DNA from: Didymodactylos carnosus
Taxonomy: Eukaryota > Rotifera > Eurotatoria > Philodinida > Philodinidae
Direction: 5' to 3'
DNA length: 64,000 nucleotides
Assembly (NCBI GenBank): GCA_905250885.1
Contig: CAJNOQ010000189.1
Location: 1 to 64,000 of the forward strand
Part shown: piece after piece, positions 1 to 11,600 of the stretch
Position numbering within the stretch: position 1 is the first letter of the stretch
Layout: each line of letters begins with the position of its first letter
Position numbers and translations under genes: made by a program
The notes under the pieces: model-generated
Seen by the model: only the letters and a program-made list of their open reading frames with translations
Told to the model about the DNA's origin: nothing
Database searches by the model: none

Positions 1-486
1 ATAAAAATTAAATTAAATAAGAGGTAGAAGTAATCAAGATAAGTGGGAATTAGTACTTACTTATATTTAAAAAATAATTATTTTTCAAAAAGAAATTAAT
101 TTGTCAACTATTTGTAAATCGTAAACATCAACTGTAGTTTTCGAAATGTTTATAAATAATACTGCTAAAAGCAATGTTGTCTCACTTTTCAAAAAACTAT
201 CATGGATTTTGTACGAAAGCGAAGTCAAAAAGGCACTTCTACCATATTGTTGTTAAAAAAATCTTTTTCGATGTCAACGTATAAGTAAAAACAATTATTT
301 GAAAGTGTTTAAGAAAACTCGTGCTTCGGATATTAGTACGGATGAGGATGAAGAAAGCAAAGATTAAAATTACATATAGTTAACAAATTAACTTCTTTTT
401 GAAAAATAATTATTTTTTAAATATAAGTAAGTACTAATTCCCACTTATCTTGATTACTTCTACCTCTTATTTAATTTAATTTTTAT
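1..486. mobile_element. Short terminal-inverted-repeat element, internally deleted
   Basis: The first ~111 bases are the reverse complement of 376-486, with very few mismatches (position i pairs with 487-i), leaving a ~265-base centre. The element may begin before the window, so no target duplication can be checked. Inside, a start codon at 201 opens a short frame beginning MDFVRKRSQKGTST. Just before the right arm another frame ends ASDISTDEDEESKD and a stop (to 366). These look like the two ends of one transposase-like gene whose middle is gone, so this is probably a non-autonomous deletion derivative. I cannot name the superfamily. Confidence 0.75.
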
Positions 487-510
487 TTGGAATATAGAAA
501 CGAGAGATAA

Positions 511-628
511 TATATCTCTTTTGAGAAATGCAATTTCTTGCCAAAATATTCGTTTCTCAAAAGAGATACTTTTTAATTGATTAAAACAGATATATTCTAA
601 AATATGGATTTGTATCTCTTTTGAGACG
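511..628. repeat. Three copies of an 18-base motif, two forming a hairpin
   Basis: The motif TATCTCTTTTGAGAAA occurs at about 513-528, again inverted at 553-568, and a third time (as TATCTCTTTTGAGACG) at 613-628. The first two can pair into a stem with a ~25-base loop. It lies next to the right end of the preceding element. I see no gene in 487-1049. Confidence 0.5.
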
Positions 629-1049
629 TAGCCGTTCTTCAACTTTTACAATGTTGTTTAATCAGCAGAGAAATAAAGAATAATTTAATAATTAGTAGTC
701 AAATTTTAAGAATATAAATTATTAACTTGAAGTTTCTACATGATTTTGATTAACTAAAAAGTGTGGTAAACATTTATTAGTTAATAGCTTATACTATTTA
801 TTAAAAATTATAGAATTACATTCTCTACACTACTTTTAATAATCAGTATTCGATGTAAAATTTTCATGAGTATGTCAAACGCTAACACACATGATGTATA
901 ATCTTTTTTTTTGATTTTTTTAACACTTTCGAAGATCATGTGCAATAAGCATATAATTGTTATGATTTTTTATAAGGATCAGTAAAAAAGAACATAGATT
1001 TCTAGGCCTGGTGTTTCTAGTTAATTTATCTACTTCTTTTTTTTTATAG

Positions 1050-1696
1050 AAAAATCCATATCTTCAAAATCTCGTCAACACTATTCATCCGTTCCTACTA
1101 CATCTCCTTCAATGACTGAATTATATCATGAAAAACGTACATTAGGTCAAAATCGTTTACCAAAATTATCGTTAAACTACGTCATTAATTCACCGTCTCC
1201 TATAGAACAACGTCATAGTATTGCTGGACCTTATTTAACATCTGCTAATAGTAGTAATAGTACGGCGAAAGATAACAATAGCAACGATCCAACACCAATT
1301 CATCATCGTCTCTCTATGGCACCATCAAATGATCTTCCCATTTCATCAACATCGAGACAAACTGTATCATTAAGAACAACAAAAATGTTGGTTATATGTT
1401 CGACAACATTTCTTGTTTTTAATTCGCCTTATTGTGCAATATTACTCTATTCATTTTTATCAAAACATGTACTATCTACAGCATTGGATATATTTCGTCA
1501 TTTTTATTTCATGTCATTTTGTATGAATTTTTTTCTCTATTCTCTATGTGGCAATCGTTTTCGACATGAATTAATTTTATTATTTAAACGTTTTCTTCAT
1601 AGATGTTGTACAAAACAGGTCGCTCATAAATGTTTTACCAACCATGGTGGATCACTTTTAAATCCACCATCGTCCTATTCCGTAACAAGACAATGA
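1050..1696 (+). CDS. Rhodopsin-like G-protein-coupled receptor, last exon (partial)
   Basis: This open exon follows a polypyrimidine tract and AG at 1048-1049 and ends at a TGA (1694-1696). It codes for a Ser/Thr-rich stretch that would be the third intracellular loop. A hydrophobic helix with FNSPY in place of the usual CWxP follows (TM6), then a second helix with the NPxxY-like MNFFLY (TM7). A basic helix-8 motif, GNRFRHELILLFKRF, and a Cys-rich tail close it. This layout is that of class A peptide or amine receptors. The order TM6-TM7-helix 8 and the long loop 3 are seen directly. Ligand and subfamily cannot be told. TM1-5 are not in 487-1049 and must lie left of the window, which means the element at 1-486 is probably inside an intron of this gene. 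Confidence 0.75.
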
Positions 1697-4600
1697 TATT
1701 ATTTCATATTTGCCATGTGTTCATTTTGGGATTTTTTTTGTATAATTTTTTCATTCATCGAATACAATTCTCGCTCGTTTCATGGCATCATTATTTTATT
1801 TTAATTCCATTTTGTATATAGTTTATGGAAATTCTAAAGTTGAAATGAATCATTTTATCTGATCAAATTACCGGTATGAATTCCAGGCAAGCATATAGAA
1901 AAAATGAGAGGAACATTTGAACATTAAATATATTTTTCAAATAATTAGATTATTCTACTTAGCTCGGCCGGAAACTTGATTCAGACACTATTCTTCCTGT
2001 TTTCGTGTTTTATATCTGTCGAACAGTAGGATGCTCGGAACTCGTGATTCATTTTGTAAAGAAAAGAGTGCGTAACTAAATGGCACATGCCAAACCTCTC
2101 TAGAATTCTTGATTATGGGTGATATATTAATAAAGAGGCATACATTCGTTAAAAAAGAGAAAATTTTTTAACAGTAGTGTTCAATATCTTCTCCATCAAG
2201 AATCTCAGAGAGCTCTGACACGTCTCATTCTGCACTATTCTACATTACCCTTAAAAAAATTTTCTCTTTTCTGACGAATGTATGTCTTTGTATAGTGTGA
2301 AAAAAGAGACGCATTTTTTAGAAATAAATGCACTTTAGCTGCCTTGGGGTTAACCCTATTTTTGATCAATAAAAAGATATTTCCATGTAAAAGATGCGTC
2401 ACGATGCATTACAAAGGCGACTGAATTCCAGTTTTATGCATCCATAGTGTCTTCGTGAGATATCATGGATGTTTACTTGGATGTATTCTTCCATGTAAAA
2501 CAGGGGCATTTTAGATGCATAAAGTAAGGCATCTCAATTTCCATACAGCATCCGGGATGCATTAAATACGCTGAGATGCTTTATAAAAACGGACTACGAT
2601 CAAAAACATGCAGAAAAGAGCTGAATAAGTTTATCTAGAATGAAGAAATAAGGTAGAAAGAATGTTACTTTCTCTTTTTATATCTAGACAGGTTAAGAAG
2701 ATAAAAACTTAATTCTTTGTTAGTTATGGGATTTTTCACTTCCAGATAGACATCCAAGTAAATATAAAAAGAGTTGAAAATAAAATCTATATATATCTGT
2801 AGATATATATACATATTACTATACTTTATTTTCAACTCTTTGCTAAAATAGCAAAAATATTTACTTTCAAAAATCAATTCATAGATAAGATAGACGTTTC
2901 ACCACACGTCTAATGAAAACATTGACACAGTCAATTCTATTTTAGATTATCTCTCACGTGAATACTTCTGCTAGCAGCTATTGCCGGCATCAATATGCCT
3001 GCCAGGAAAAGATATTATAAATATTAACAGATCGGCTGCAGTCGCATCACAGAACTTTTACCAGCACCAGTATCATTTATGTGGACAAGCACAAATGATA
3101 CCGTTAAAATATAACATATGAATAAATCAAATTAGACTTGAGTCTAACATCGTTAAGTAAACAACCAACAGATTAAAAATAGTCTGTTCAAGAGTATAAT
3201 AATCAGTATAAAGGACAAAGAAACAATGTAGATAGGACACTTTTCTGAAAATGTTATCTCTCCATTGCTCTTACCGGAGATGTCTTGACTAGGTACCAGA
3301 ATGATTTTGTGTCTAATAAGAGTCTCGATGCATTTTCGGTACCTTGAATGCCACTACGTGATTTATCCATGACCAATGGGTGACTAAGTGTCTCGGTGGT
3401 GATGTCTATCGAAAACACCTAAGCTATTTTTATCAAAAACAAGTAGTAATTTAGAGAAATTTTGTCAAGACATCAAGCCGACTAACAGTAAAAAGATGAG
3501 AAAATGCACCTAAGCTGTCTTCATTACGTGTCTGAATTAAGTTTTCGGTCGCAATAATCGAATACAGATAAAACAAAATATAAATCGGCTGTCAGATTCA
3601 AGAGATAATCATTATTTCACAGACGTTATCATACAATAACTGTTTTCTCTAACACGTTTCTCTAAAATCAAAGGCTAGATATATACCAAGAGTTCTTATG
3701 TTTAATTTATGGAAGTTTGTTATCCCAGTAATTAATGTTATTTTTATTTGATGACATTAAGAATTGTACTTGTGAAATATTTTGTTGTATTGATGACAAA
3801 CAAATTCTTTTCTTGTTGTATGCGTAGTAGTTCTTTAATTATCGATTTATCTGCAAATACTAGACCTTCCTTGTATCTGCTAACATTAGGTTATCTGTAT
3901 TCAATAATCAGCCATATATTTCTCACAGATAGATGTATCCACGGAGGATGCATTTATCTATGAGATTCTTATAGGACATGCTTATGAAGCCCAAGCTGTT
4001 ACTAATGCTGTCTCTAATAGAGGTCTGCGGGACGATCCCAGTCCCGATCCCGCGGGACCGGGACTTTTGTCACTGTTTCCGAAAGGCAAGAACTCCAAAA
4101 ATAAAAAATCGCTCAACCTGGAACATAGCACTTTATCCCTTTTTAATCTTTTAAAACCTCTAAAAACAAGAATGTTCGACAAAAATGATAACCAGTGGCG
4201 GTGCGAAGTTTTTTTTCCAATACAAAAGTAACTTTTTTTTCTTTTCGATCTAGGTCATGTGTTGAATGGAACAGTTTAATTTGAACATTCATCTCTGGTT
4301 ATGTTAAATAGTTTAAATATTCTCTGTCGAAATAATTGAAAACTGAAAGCCGTGCTGAATTCCTTAGCCTCTCTGTTTTGCTCATGTACATTTGTTTACT
4401 ACCATCTGAATTCTTACACGCTTTATTTACTTTTTCTTTTGTTTTCATTTTCTTCTTTTTTTCTTCGGTTTTTTTATTCTCTTCACAAATATAGATGTTA
4501 CAATTATGTAGCTTTCTTTCACTGATTGAAATTAAAAAATATATAACAAGTCTACATAACAAATTAACTTAAAATAACAACGTAATTGTTTTTTTATTAT

Positions 4601-4758
4601 GTTTTATACGACATGCGAAAATCCTGAAAATGTAATGAATGACTGTTATGCTTAAAAAAATGATTTCAAATAGAATAACTCTAATAACATTTTCAAAACA
4701 AAAAAATGAACATAAAATATAATAACGTTTAATTTACTAATTAAATATAAAACTAAAC
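1697..4758. other. Intergenic stretch with inverted repeats
   Basis: I see no supportable gene. It holds three imperfect hairpins: arms 2131-2171 and 2251-2290; arms 2768-2787 and 2823-2842; and a GC-rich near-palindrome around 4038-4065 (CCCGATCCCGCGGGACCGGG) that stands out in AT-rich DNA. The stretch 2380-2585 is enriched in the short word GATGCA and its relatives. The open frames at 3748-3963 and 4299-4562 have no family resemblance and look accidental. Confidence 0.5.
2131..2290. repeat. 160-base hairpin, MITE-like
   Basis: 2131-2171 (containing CATACATTCGTTAAAAAAGA) is the reverse complement of 2251-2290 with about four differences. The arms are ~40 bases and the loop ~80. This is the shape of a miniature inverted-repeat element; family unknown. 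Confidence 0.5.
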
Positions 4759-6850
4759 CTATTGATATCTTGTTTTATTGACATATCTTTTAGCTAATTT
4801 ATAATCCGATATATGTTTAAATGCTTCGTACCAATTATTTTGAGTATGTTTTGCGGTCATTAAAATATTATAAACTTGATTTAATGTTAAATTTTTATAA
4901 TTGGAACCACTGTTGAACCTAAAAGAGCAATACACGAATATTAAAGTTTTTTTATTCTCGTCTAATCCAGCAAATAACTTGCTCTTACTTAATCCTGATC
5001 CGAATACCTACAATATGCCCAAATTCTACCGGTTTCATTTGGATACCGTCTGAACACAACGGTTAGATTTTACCGCTTCACTTTATATTCTACTGAATGA
5101 CAATAGGGTGTACTATCAATATGAACGGATTGCATCGGCTCATTATTTATCTGGCAGAGCAGCAAGACATATCTTCAAAGCACGCTTTTTCGTCTGGGGT
5201 CCGCACGGATCTCAGATGGACGGATCAGGGTTAAACTACTAAATACACATTTTCCAGAATGATCAATTTCTTTTCATGATGAATGATGATTTCAAACTCA
5301 CTTTCAAATTATATTGCACATCTTACATCATATTTTCGGTTAGAAAACTTTTTTGAAAATCTGTTAATAAAATCTATTAATAATTCTTACTTGACATAAT
5401 AATCCAATGGTAAACATTGATGACGAATCTGATTACGTTTTGCTTTGGCTAACGTAAGTGGGCGTTTTTCGGGTGCTAAATAAACAAACATTAAATATCA
5501 TGATTGACTGCGTTTCCATTGATCAAGATAAAAATCTATATTCGAATAATATTTTTCAATTTATCTTCAAAAATTATATAAATTTCTTCATAAAATAGCG
5601 TCTGTATATGAATCATTGATATATTTAAACTTTACTGTGTACTCTATGCTTTATTTTTGTATTCAATCAATGGTAACACTAGTTACAAATAAACAACATT
5701 AACTTACTTACAATTGCTCCAATAATGTAAATAGTATCGTGTTCATATTCTTTCATTATATTTGTAGACGATGATGTTATATAGCATAATTTTTCTCTGG
5801 GAAATAGATCTATATAAGATTTTGATGTTATTTCAAAACAATAATTTTCAAATTGTGAATATTTTTGAAATTGCTGATATAATCGTCCATTTGTATTTAG
5901 ATTACAGAAATATAAAAATGATGGTGTATGAAATTCTTCTATTCCACTATATACATGTTGTAATTGATTAATTAAATTAATTAGATATGATCCAAGTCGT
6001 TCATATTCATCTTCAAATTCACAATCAATAATTAAATAGTCTTTCAAACGAGCTGCGGGTAATAAACGATTTGTTTCATAAATTTGTTTTTCATGTTGTC
6101 TTGCTGATAAATGACGATAAATTGTTGAATAACCCGGATAGTTTGTTAACGGTTTATTTTCATGTAATAATTTTTGACGCTTAATAAGTAAATTTTTACG
6201 ACGTTGATCATTTTGAACTAATATTTCTGATTGATGTTTTTTAGATTGTTCACGATTAAATAAATAACTGAAAGAAACATATTAATTAAGTAAACATACG
6301 ATTTTTCTCTATTCAAGTGTAGTTTTATCAAGTATTTCTACAAAAAGATTAATTTTCTTTCTTATTATAATCGATTATAAAACTTTTCTTCATGCAATAG
6401 ATGTATTTACAAAAAGTGGAAAAGATCATTAGTGAAGTGTCATCTCTTCTACTTGTTCGATCTACACAACACTTACATTAGACAATAAATAAATCTAATC
6501 TTTTATTTTTCTTACTTGTACATTCGTATTCTTTTCTGTAAGTTTTGTAAACGAAATATATCCTGCCATTTTTCATCGGGAATCTTGTCTGGTACATTTT
6601 CACCCGATTCTCTTAATGTTTCTAATTCTAATTCAATCGTATGACATTTTTTATCAAATGCTGAAGTAAAATCGGATGATGATTCTGTTGTAATGGAAAA
6701 ACTTTTCACAGAACTTGTGAATAAAAAATGATGACAATTTAAACATAATATAGGAAGACGTTCTGAGCGTTGAAAAATATGACGAAATATAAACATAGCT
6801 GGAAAGCGAAAAAGAACAATATAATTAAAACTGCAGCGTAAAAAACTCAT
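4759..6850 (-). CDS. TRMT10C: Mitochondrial tRNA methyltransferase / RNase P subunit 1 (TRMT10C-like)
   Basis: Four exons, 6516-6850, 5708-6267, 5391-5475 and 4759-4918, join in phase to 379 residues (human TRMT10C has about 403). The start ATG at 6850 opens a basic, hydrophobic, acid-free leader (MSFLRCSFNYIVLFRF), consistent with mitochondrial import. The C-terminal SPOUT fold shows the family string YIIGAIV, then LAKAKR, CLPLDYYVK, NLTLNQVYNIL and NWYEAF, closest to TRMT10C among the three paralogs. In the family this protein methylates position 9 of mitochondrial tRNAs and holds the tRNA for the RNase P nuclease. Odd point: the aspartate that normally ends G(G/A)xVD is a threonine built across the intron between 5708 and 5475. 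TRMT10A or B is a less likely alternative. Confidence 0.85.
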
Positions 6851-8629
6851 AGTGAAATTTTTTTTTCTAATCTCAAACAAAGATAGCTTAGTTAATGAAA
6901 ATGTGAAAATGAAAAGTATTTCTCGGAATATTATAAAAAATAGTAAATCTGATGGAAAGGGAAAATAGTCAAAAAGTACTAGACGTATAGCTTAGCTTTC
7001 GTACCAATCGTAGCCTATTCGATGAATTAATGAATACTCACATAATCATAATAAGTAACTGGGTATACACGCATCAGACATTTGAGGTCATGTCCATTAT
7101 CTATACCCGTGAAGTCAAACACTTTTGACGATGATATGGATACGGGTGGTTCTTTGTTCTTATTTGTCCACGTAACTAAAGCGCGTTACTGAAAGTTCAC
7201 AGCTTTATTTGCCGTAGATCAATACATCGTCTAGTCTTCTTTGTGGTTATGAGTGCAGCGATTCGATTTTTCGTAATAAAAGAAAAAACTGTAGGACTTC
7301 GCTGGGCATGATGAGTCATCATTGATGAATAAAGAAAAAATGCCTATAAACATATTGATATCGTTAGATGTGAGCAAAAAATTTTGAGATTGATATAGGA
7401 AGTGGTATCTTCGTTTTGATTAATTGAGCATGGGTATGAACATGAGGATGCAAGCCAGCGAGAGCATGGACATGGGAAATGGGCTCGAAAAAAGCATCGG
7501 TGCAGTCACTACCAAATAACTGGCTAATAAATAAGCTATTTGAAAATATGTGTTACGAGATGATAACGAAAGCGACAAGATGTCGCAGGCAAACGGAGAA
7601 AACAAAAATCAAACGAACAGCTCAGCCACTTTATTTTTACAAAAACAAATATGTTATCCTATTTGAGACTCCACTAAGGATTTCTTCAGTAGTCCCAAGA
7701 AAGTGAGAGATCTTGTACAACCCCATTTTCTAAGAAAAATGAGAAATTTCTCATTTTTCAGAATTTCAGAGAATTTTTATAAATTACCACAGGATTCTGA
7801 ACAAAAATAAAACTTTCGTGCACTGCCCGCCCAATCACCGTTTTGTTTTGTCAATACCCATCGTATATAAGTATTACTCGTTTTTCGAAAAGTTTTTTAT
7901 GTTACATTTATGATTGAGCTGCACTAACAAAAGGCCGACTGAGAACAACTTGAACTTAAACAAAGTATTGGAACGTTAGTATAAAAAGTTCGAAAAATTA
8001 GCAAAATATAAAAAAATTCTTGACCAGGGTATGTTTTGTTGCATATGTTGTGCGTCAATTTTCAATCAATTTCAAAATCGCGTTTTATATATATCTTTTT
8101 TCTGTTAATAATAAACACATAAATATATTACAAGTGAAACCGGACAGAAAAAAAAGGAGTAAAATGATGAGAATACCAATAAACTCACAAAAAAGTACAA
8201 CCGATATGTCAACCTTTTACAAACAAAACAGATACACAAAATAAAATTAAAGTGAAATTGACGACGAACGACAAACAAAAGAAAAAAAACGAAACAGACT
8301 CTATGTCAAATGCCATAATAATAATAATAATAAATTTTCATGTTAAACATGACAGGTCACATATGTACTAACTACAAAAACCATCGTCGCTTATTCTAAA
8401 TATATATTTATAGAATAACATTTTGTTTTTGGCTTTCTGTAGCTGGAATAATATCGAAAAATAAAAAATAAAAGTTAATAATATAAATCTCTGTCTCTCA
8501 TCGAATGATTTGTCATAATGTACAAAAAGTGATTTAAAAAAAATACGAAAAATAGCGATGAGAATAATGAGAATAATTGTTTCTTATTGTTACACGTTAT
8601 TTTTAAATCCTTTGGAGGAAGTCATTTTT
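6851..8629. other. Intergenic, no gene seen
   Basis: This separates the TRMT10C-like gene from the 3' end of the giant saposin gene. It includes a perfect 26-base palindrome at 7734-7759, a short ATA repeat near 8319-8333 and no coding region I can support. Part of 7900-8629 is probably the saposin 3' untranslated region. Confidence 0.4.
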
Positions 8630-11600
8630 TTAAATTCCTGTTTTTTGTTTTTGTTTTGACCAAACTTGACTTTCGCATATTTCAACCGCCTAAACATAAC
8701 AGAAAAAAACGTAAGTAAATAATATGCTGATTATACATAATTATAGTCGGACGATATAGACAGAAAGAAACGAGACAAACAATTTATAGCTGTTTGTAAT
8801 ATGCATTGAACAAAGTGATAGTCTGTTGGCTGAAAGTTTTCAACACTACTTACATTGCATAATTGTGCATTTTCTCTACTTGTACACCAATAACTCATTC
8901 CAAATATACATTTAGGATAAGGTTTCTTTGTTGATATTGATGATGATGGCAATTTAACATCTGGTAATTTTGTTGGCATTTTCCATGGTAATTGCAGTTC
9001 AGATTTTGGGCATATTTTTAAATTTTGGCAAGCCACTTTGGCATCAACATCTTGTGAAATTACTTGAACAAGATACGGACCATATTCATCAACAAATGTT
9101 TTACTAGAAAGAGATAAAGTTCTGTAGATAGATAAATAGTAGAAAAAAAAGTATTTTGATGGAAGTTACAAAGAAAAACAAATTCTTCTATTGAATCAGT
9201 TAGAAATGCATACCATTCTCGTCTTAAATCAAGTGCCGAAAACAGACCACATGTCTTATCAAGTTCTTGCATAATTTTTTCCTCAGTTTTATCTTCAATG
9301 ATGATATATTTCAATCGACTAACAACATATGTACAAATTGTGCATGTAAATGGACTGTTTAAATGAGATGAAGTGGGAACATTGATATCAACATATTGAT
9401 GATTATCATAAACAGATGTTGTTGATGATGGTTTCTTTGTTGCCGTGGTCGTTGATTCTGGTAGAATAACTTGACACATACCCAGATAACGACATACTGT
9501 TTGTGGATCAGCAAATTCTGCAATTAATTCAGCTAATACTGGACCATAATTTTTAACAAATTGATCACATTGGCCACGTTCTTTAACTACAAACAGAATT
9601 AAAAAAAAATGACACAAATAGAAAAAATGACAATGACTCTTTGATTTCATGTTACGACTATATGTTACAAACCTGGTAATATCGAGCAGACACGAGCTAA
9701 TGCCGCTTCTATGGCTGCTTCGGATTTATTATTTTTCAATATAGCATCCAAATACGATACAACATAATGACATATTGTACACTCAGGATCAGCATCAATA
9801 TTTTTATCTAATATTTGTTTGATATCATACGATGACAAATGATGATTTACAGGTGTTTCTACTCGTGTTAATGGAATATGAATCAATTGAGGTGGTGTTT
9901 CGATGCCAGGTGTCAATTCGATCATTGGTTTTTGACATATTTTTAAATCATTACAAAAATTGTTTCCCATTTCTAATTTAACTGAACCTGATACAATTTG
10001 AGGTGTATACAATGCAACCAATGTTTCACATTCAGCATGTTTATCAACACCTTCAATGAGAATGTATAAAAATTACAGTAGTATATAAAAATAATGTTTT
10101 TTTATTCTTAAATAGATGTCAAAGATTGTTTCTTCTAATAGTACAATCGCTAGATCTAGCAAACATTATTGGTCAACGATTTTTATCTGATTGAAGAATT
10201 TTTAAATATAATCTAAGAAATTTAGAGACTGAATACTATTTTTATTTACCTAAATGAGTGCAAACAGTTTCTAACGCTTTTCGAATTGACGTTTCACTTG
10301 GATCACGTTGTATAGCAAAATGTAAATATGTTGAAAAATAATCACATATTCCGCAAGATGACGGTGAAGCTTTTGTTAAATATTGGGTATTTAAGCGTTG
10401 ACTTAATTGTGCTGTGCATACTCTCAATTTTTGACATATACTTGATGGATCAAATTCTTGGGCCAGTATACTCAAAATTGTTGGTGAATAATTTTCAACT
10501 AATGTTAAACATTCTTGTTTTAATGATGATGGCATTTCTTGACATATTTTATCTAGAGATTGTTCAATTTCCTGTTCCGTCGAATTTTTTTTAATATATG
10601 ATTTCAATAAATTCATAACAAATTCACACATAATGCATGTTTGATTCGAATCATACACATTAGTAGAAACTAAAACGTTAATAATAAAGAAATTATATTA
10701 AAAACGGATATTAGACGAAAACAAATAAAGAATAAACACTGTGTAGTTAAGAATGTAATTTTTACCGTATTGATAAAGATGGAAGTAACAGTATGATTAA
10801 TCTGATTCTTACCAGAAACAGAATATGGAAAGAGAAAATTGATTTATTTCTATTCAGAATTTTATGACATATTTTTCTAACAATCCAGTTTTTATTCATG
10901 TATATTTCGATCAAATTCAAAATTTGACCATAGATACGTAGATCGATACTTCATATGTGCAATTATTTTTTTGATTCTATTTTCTCCATCTTAAGATAGA
11001 TAAAAAATAATAAGAACACTAGATTAAATATAGATTTTCGATTTTAAAAATCTGTAACTCGGAAAGAAAAAAATCAGAAATGAAAAACCAAAAACTGAGA
11101 TCTGAGATGTCGTTCCAGTTATCTGTGGTAAAATCTTGGCTCTAATCTGATGAAGCACGTGTCAGTACTTTTCCGAGCACTAACGCAGTCTTTTCTTCCG
11201 TGGAGATGGCTCATGGCCAAGGGAATACTTTGCACTATTAGACAATACAAAAAAAGTTTGAAAGTACTAGGACTTTTTCAGAAAAGGGTGAGAAAATACT
11301 GAGAATCGTCTCCATTTGAAGCTTCGACTTTCTTCTACATTAGCCTTTGTTCAATTCAAAACTGAAAATTTTGTCAAAAAAAGATATGGAAGAGAGTGTT
11401 ATCTCAAATTCTTAGTCTAATTCAGAATGAATATATATGTCATATAGCAGCAAAATAAAAAATAAAAAAAACAAAATCTTGTATTACTCAGAACTAGTGA
11501 CTTAAAATGACTGATACTTTTGACAAATATTCTATTTAATATATATGTTTACCTGCAGATTGACCATGACCATCGGATACAATGTTTTCAATAATTAGAG

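Noticed and set aside
3748-3963. 71-codon plus-strand frame
   Set aside because: No family resemblance or neighbouring exon; typical accidental frame length for this composition.
7734-7759. Perfect 26-base palindrome as a regulatory site or terminator
   Set aside because: AT-rich, isolated, not near any gene end; nothing supports a function.
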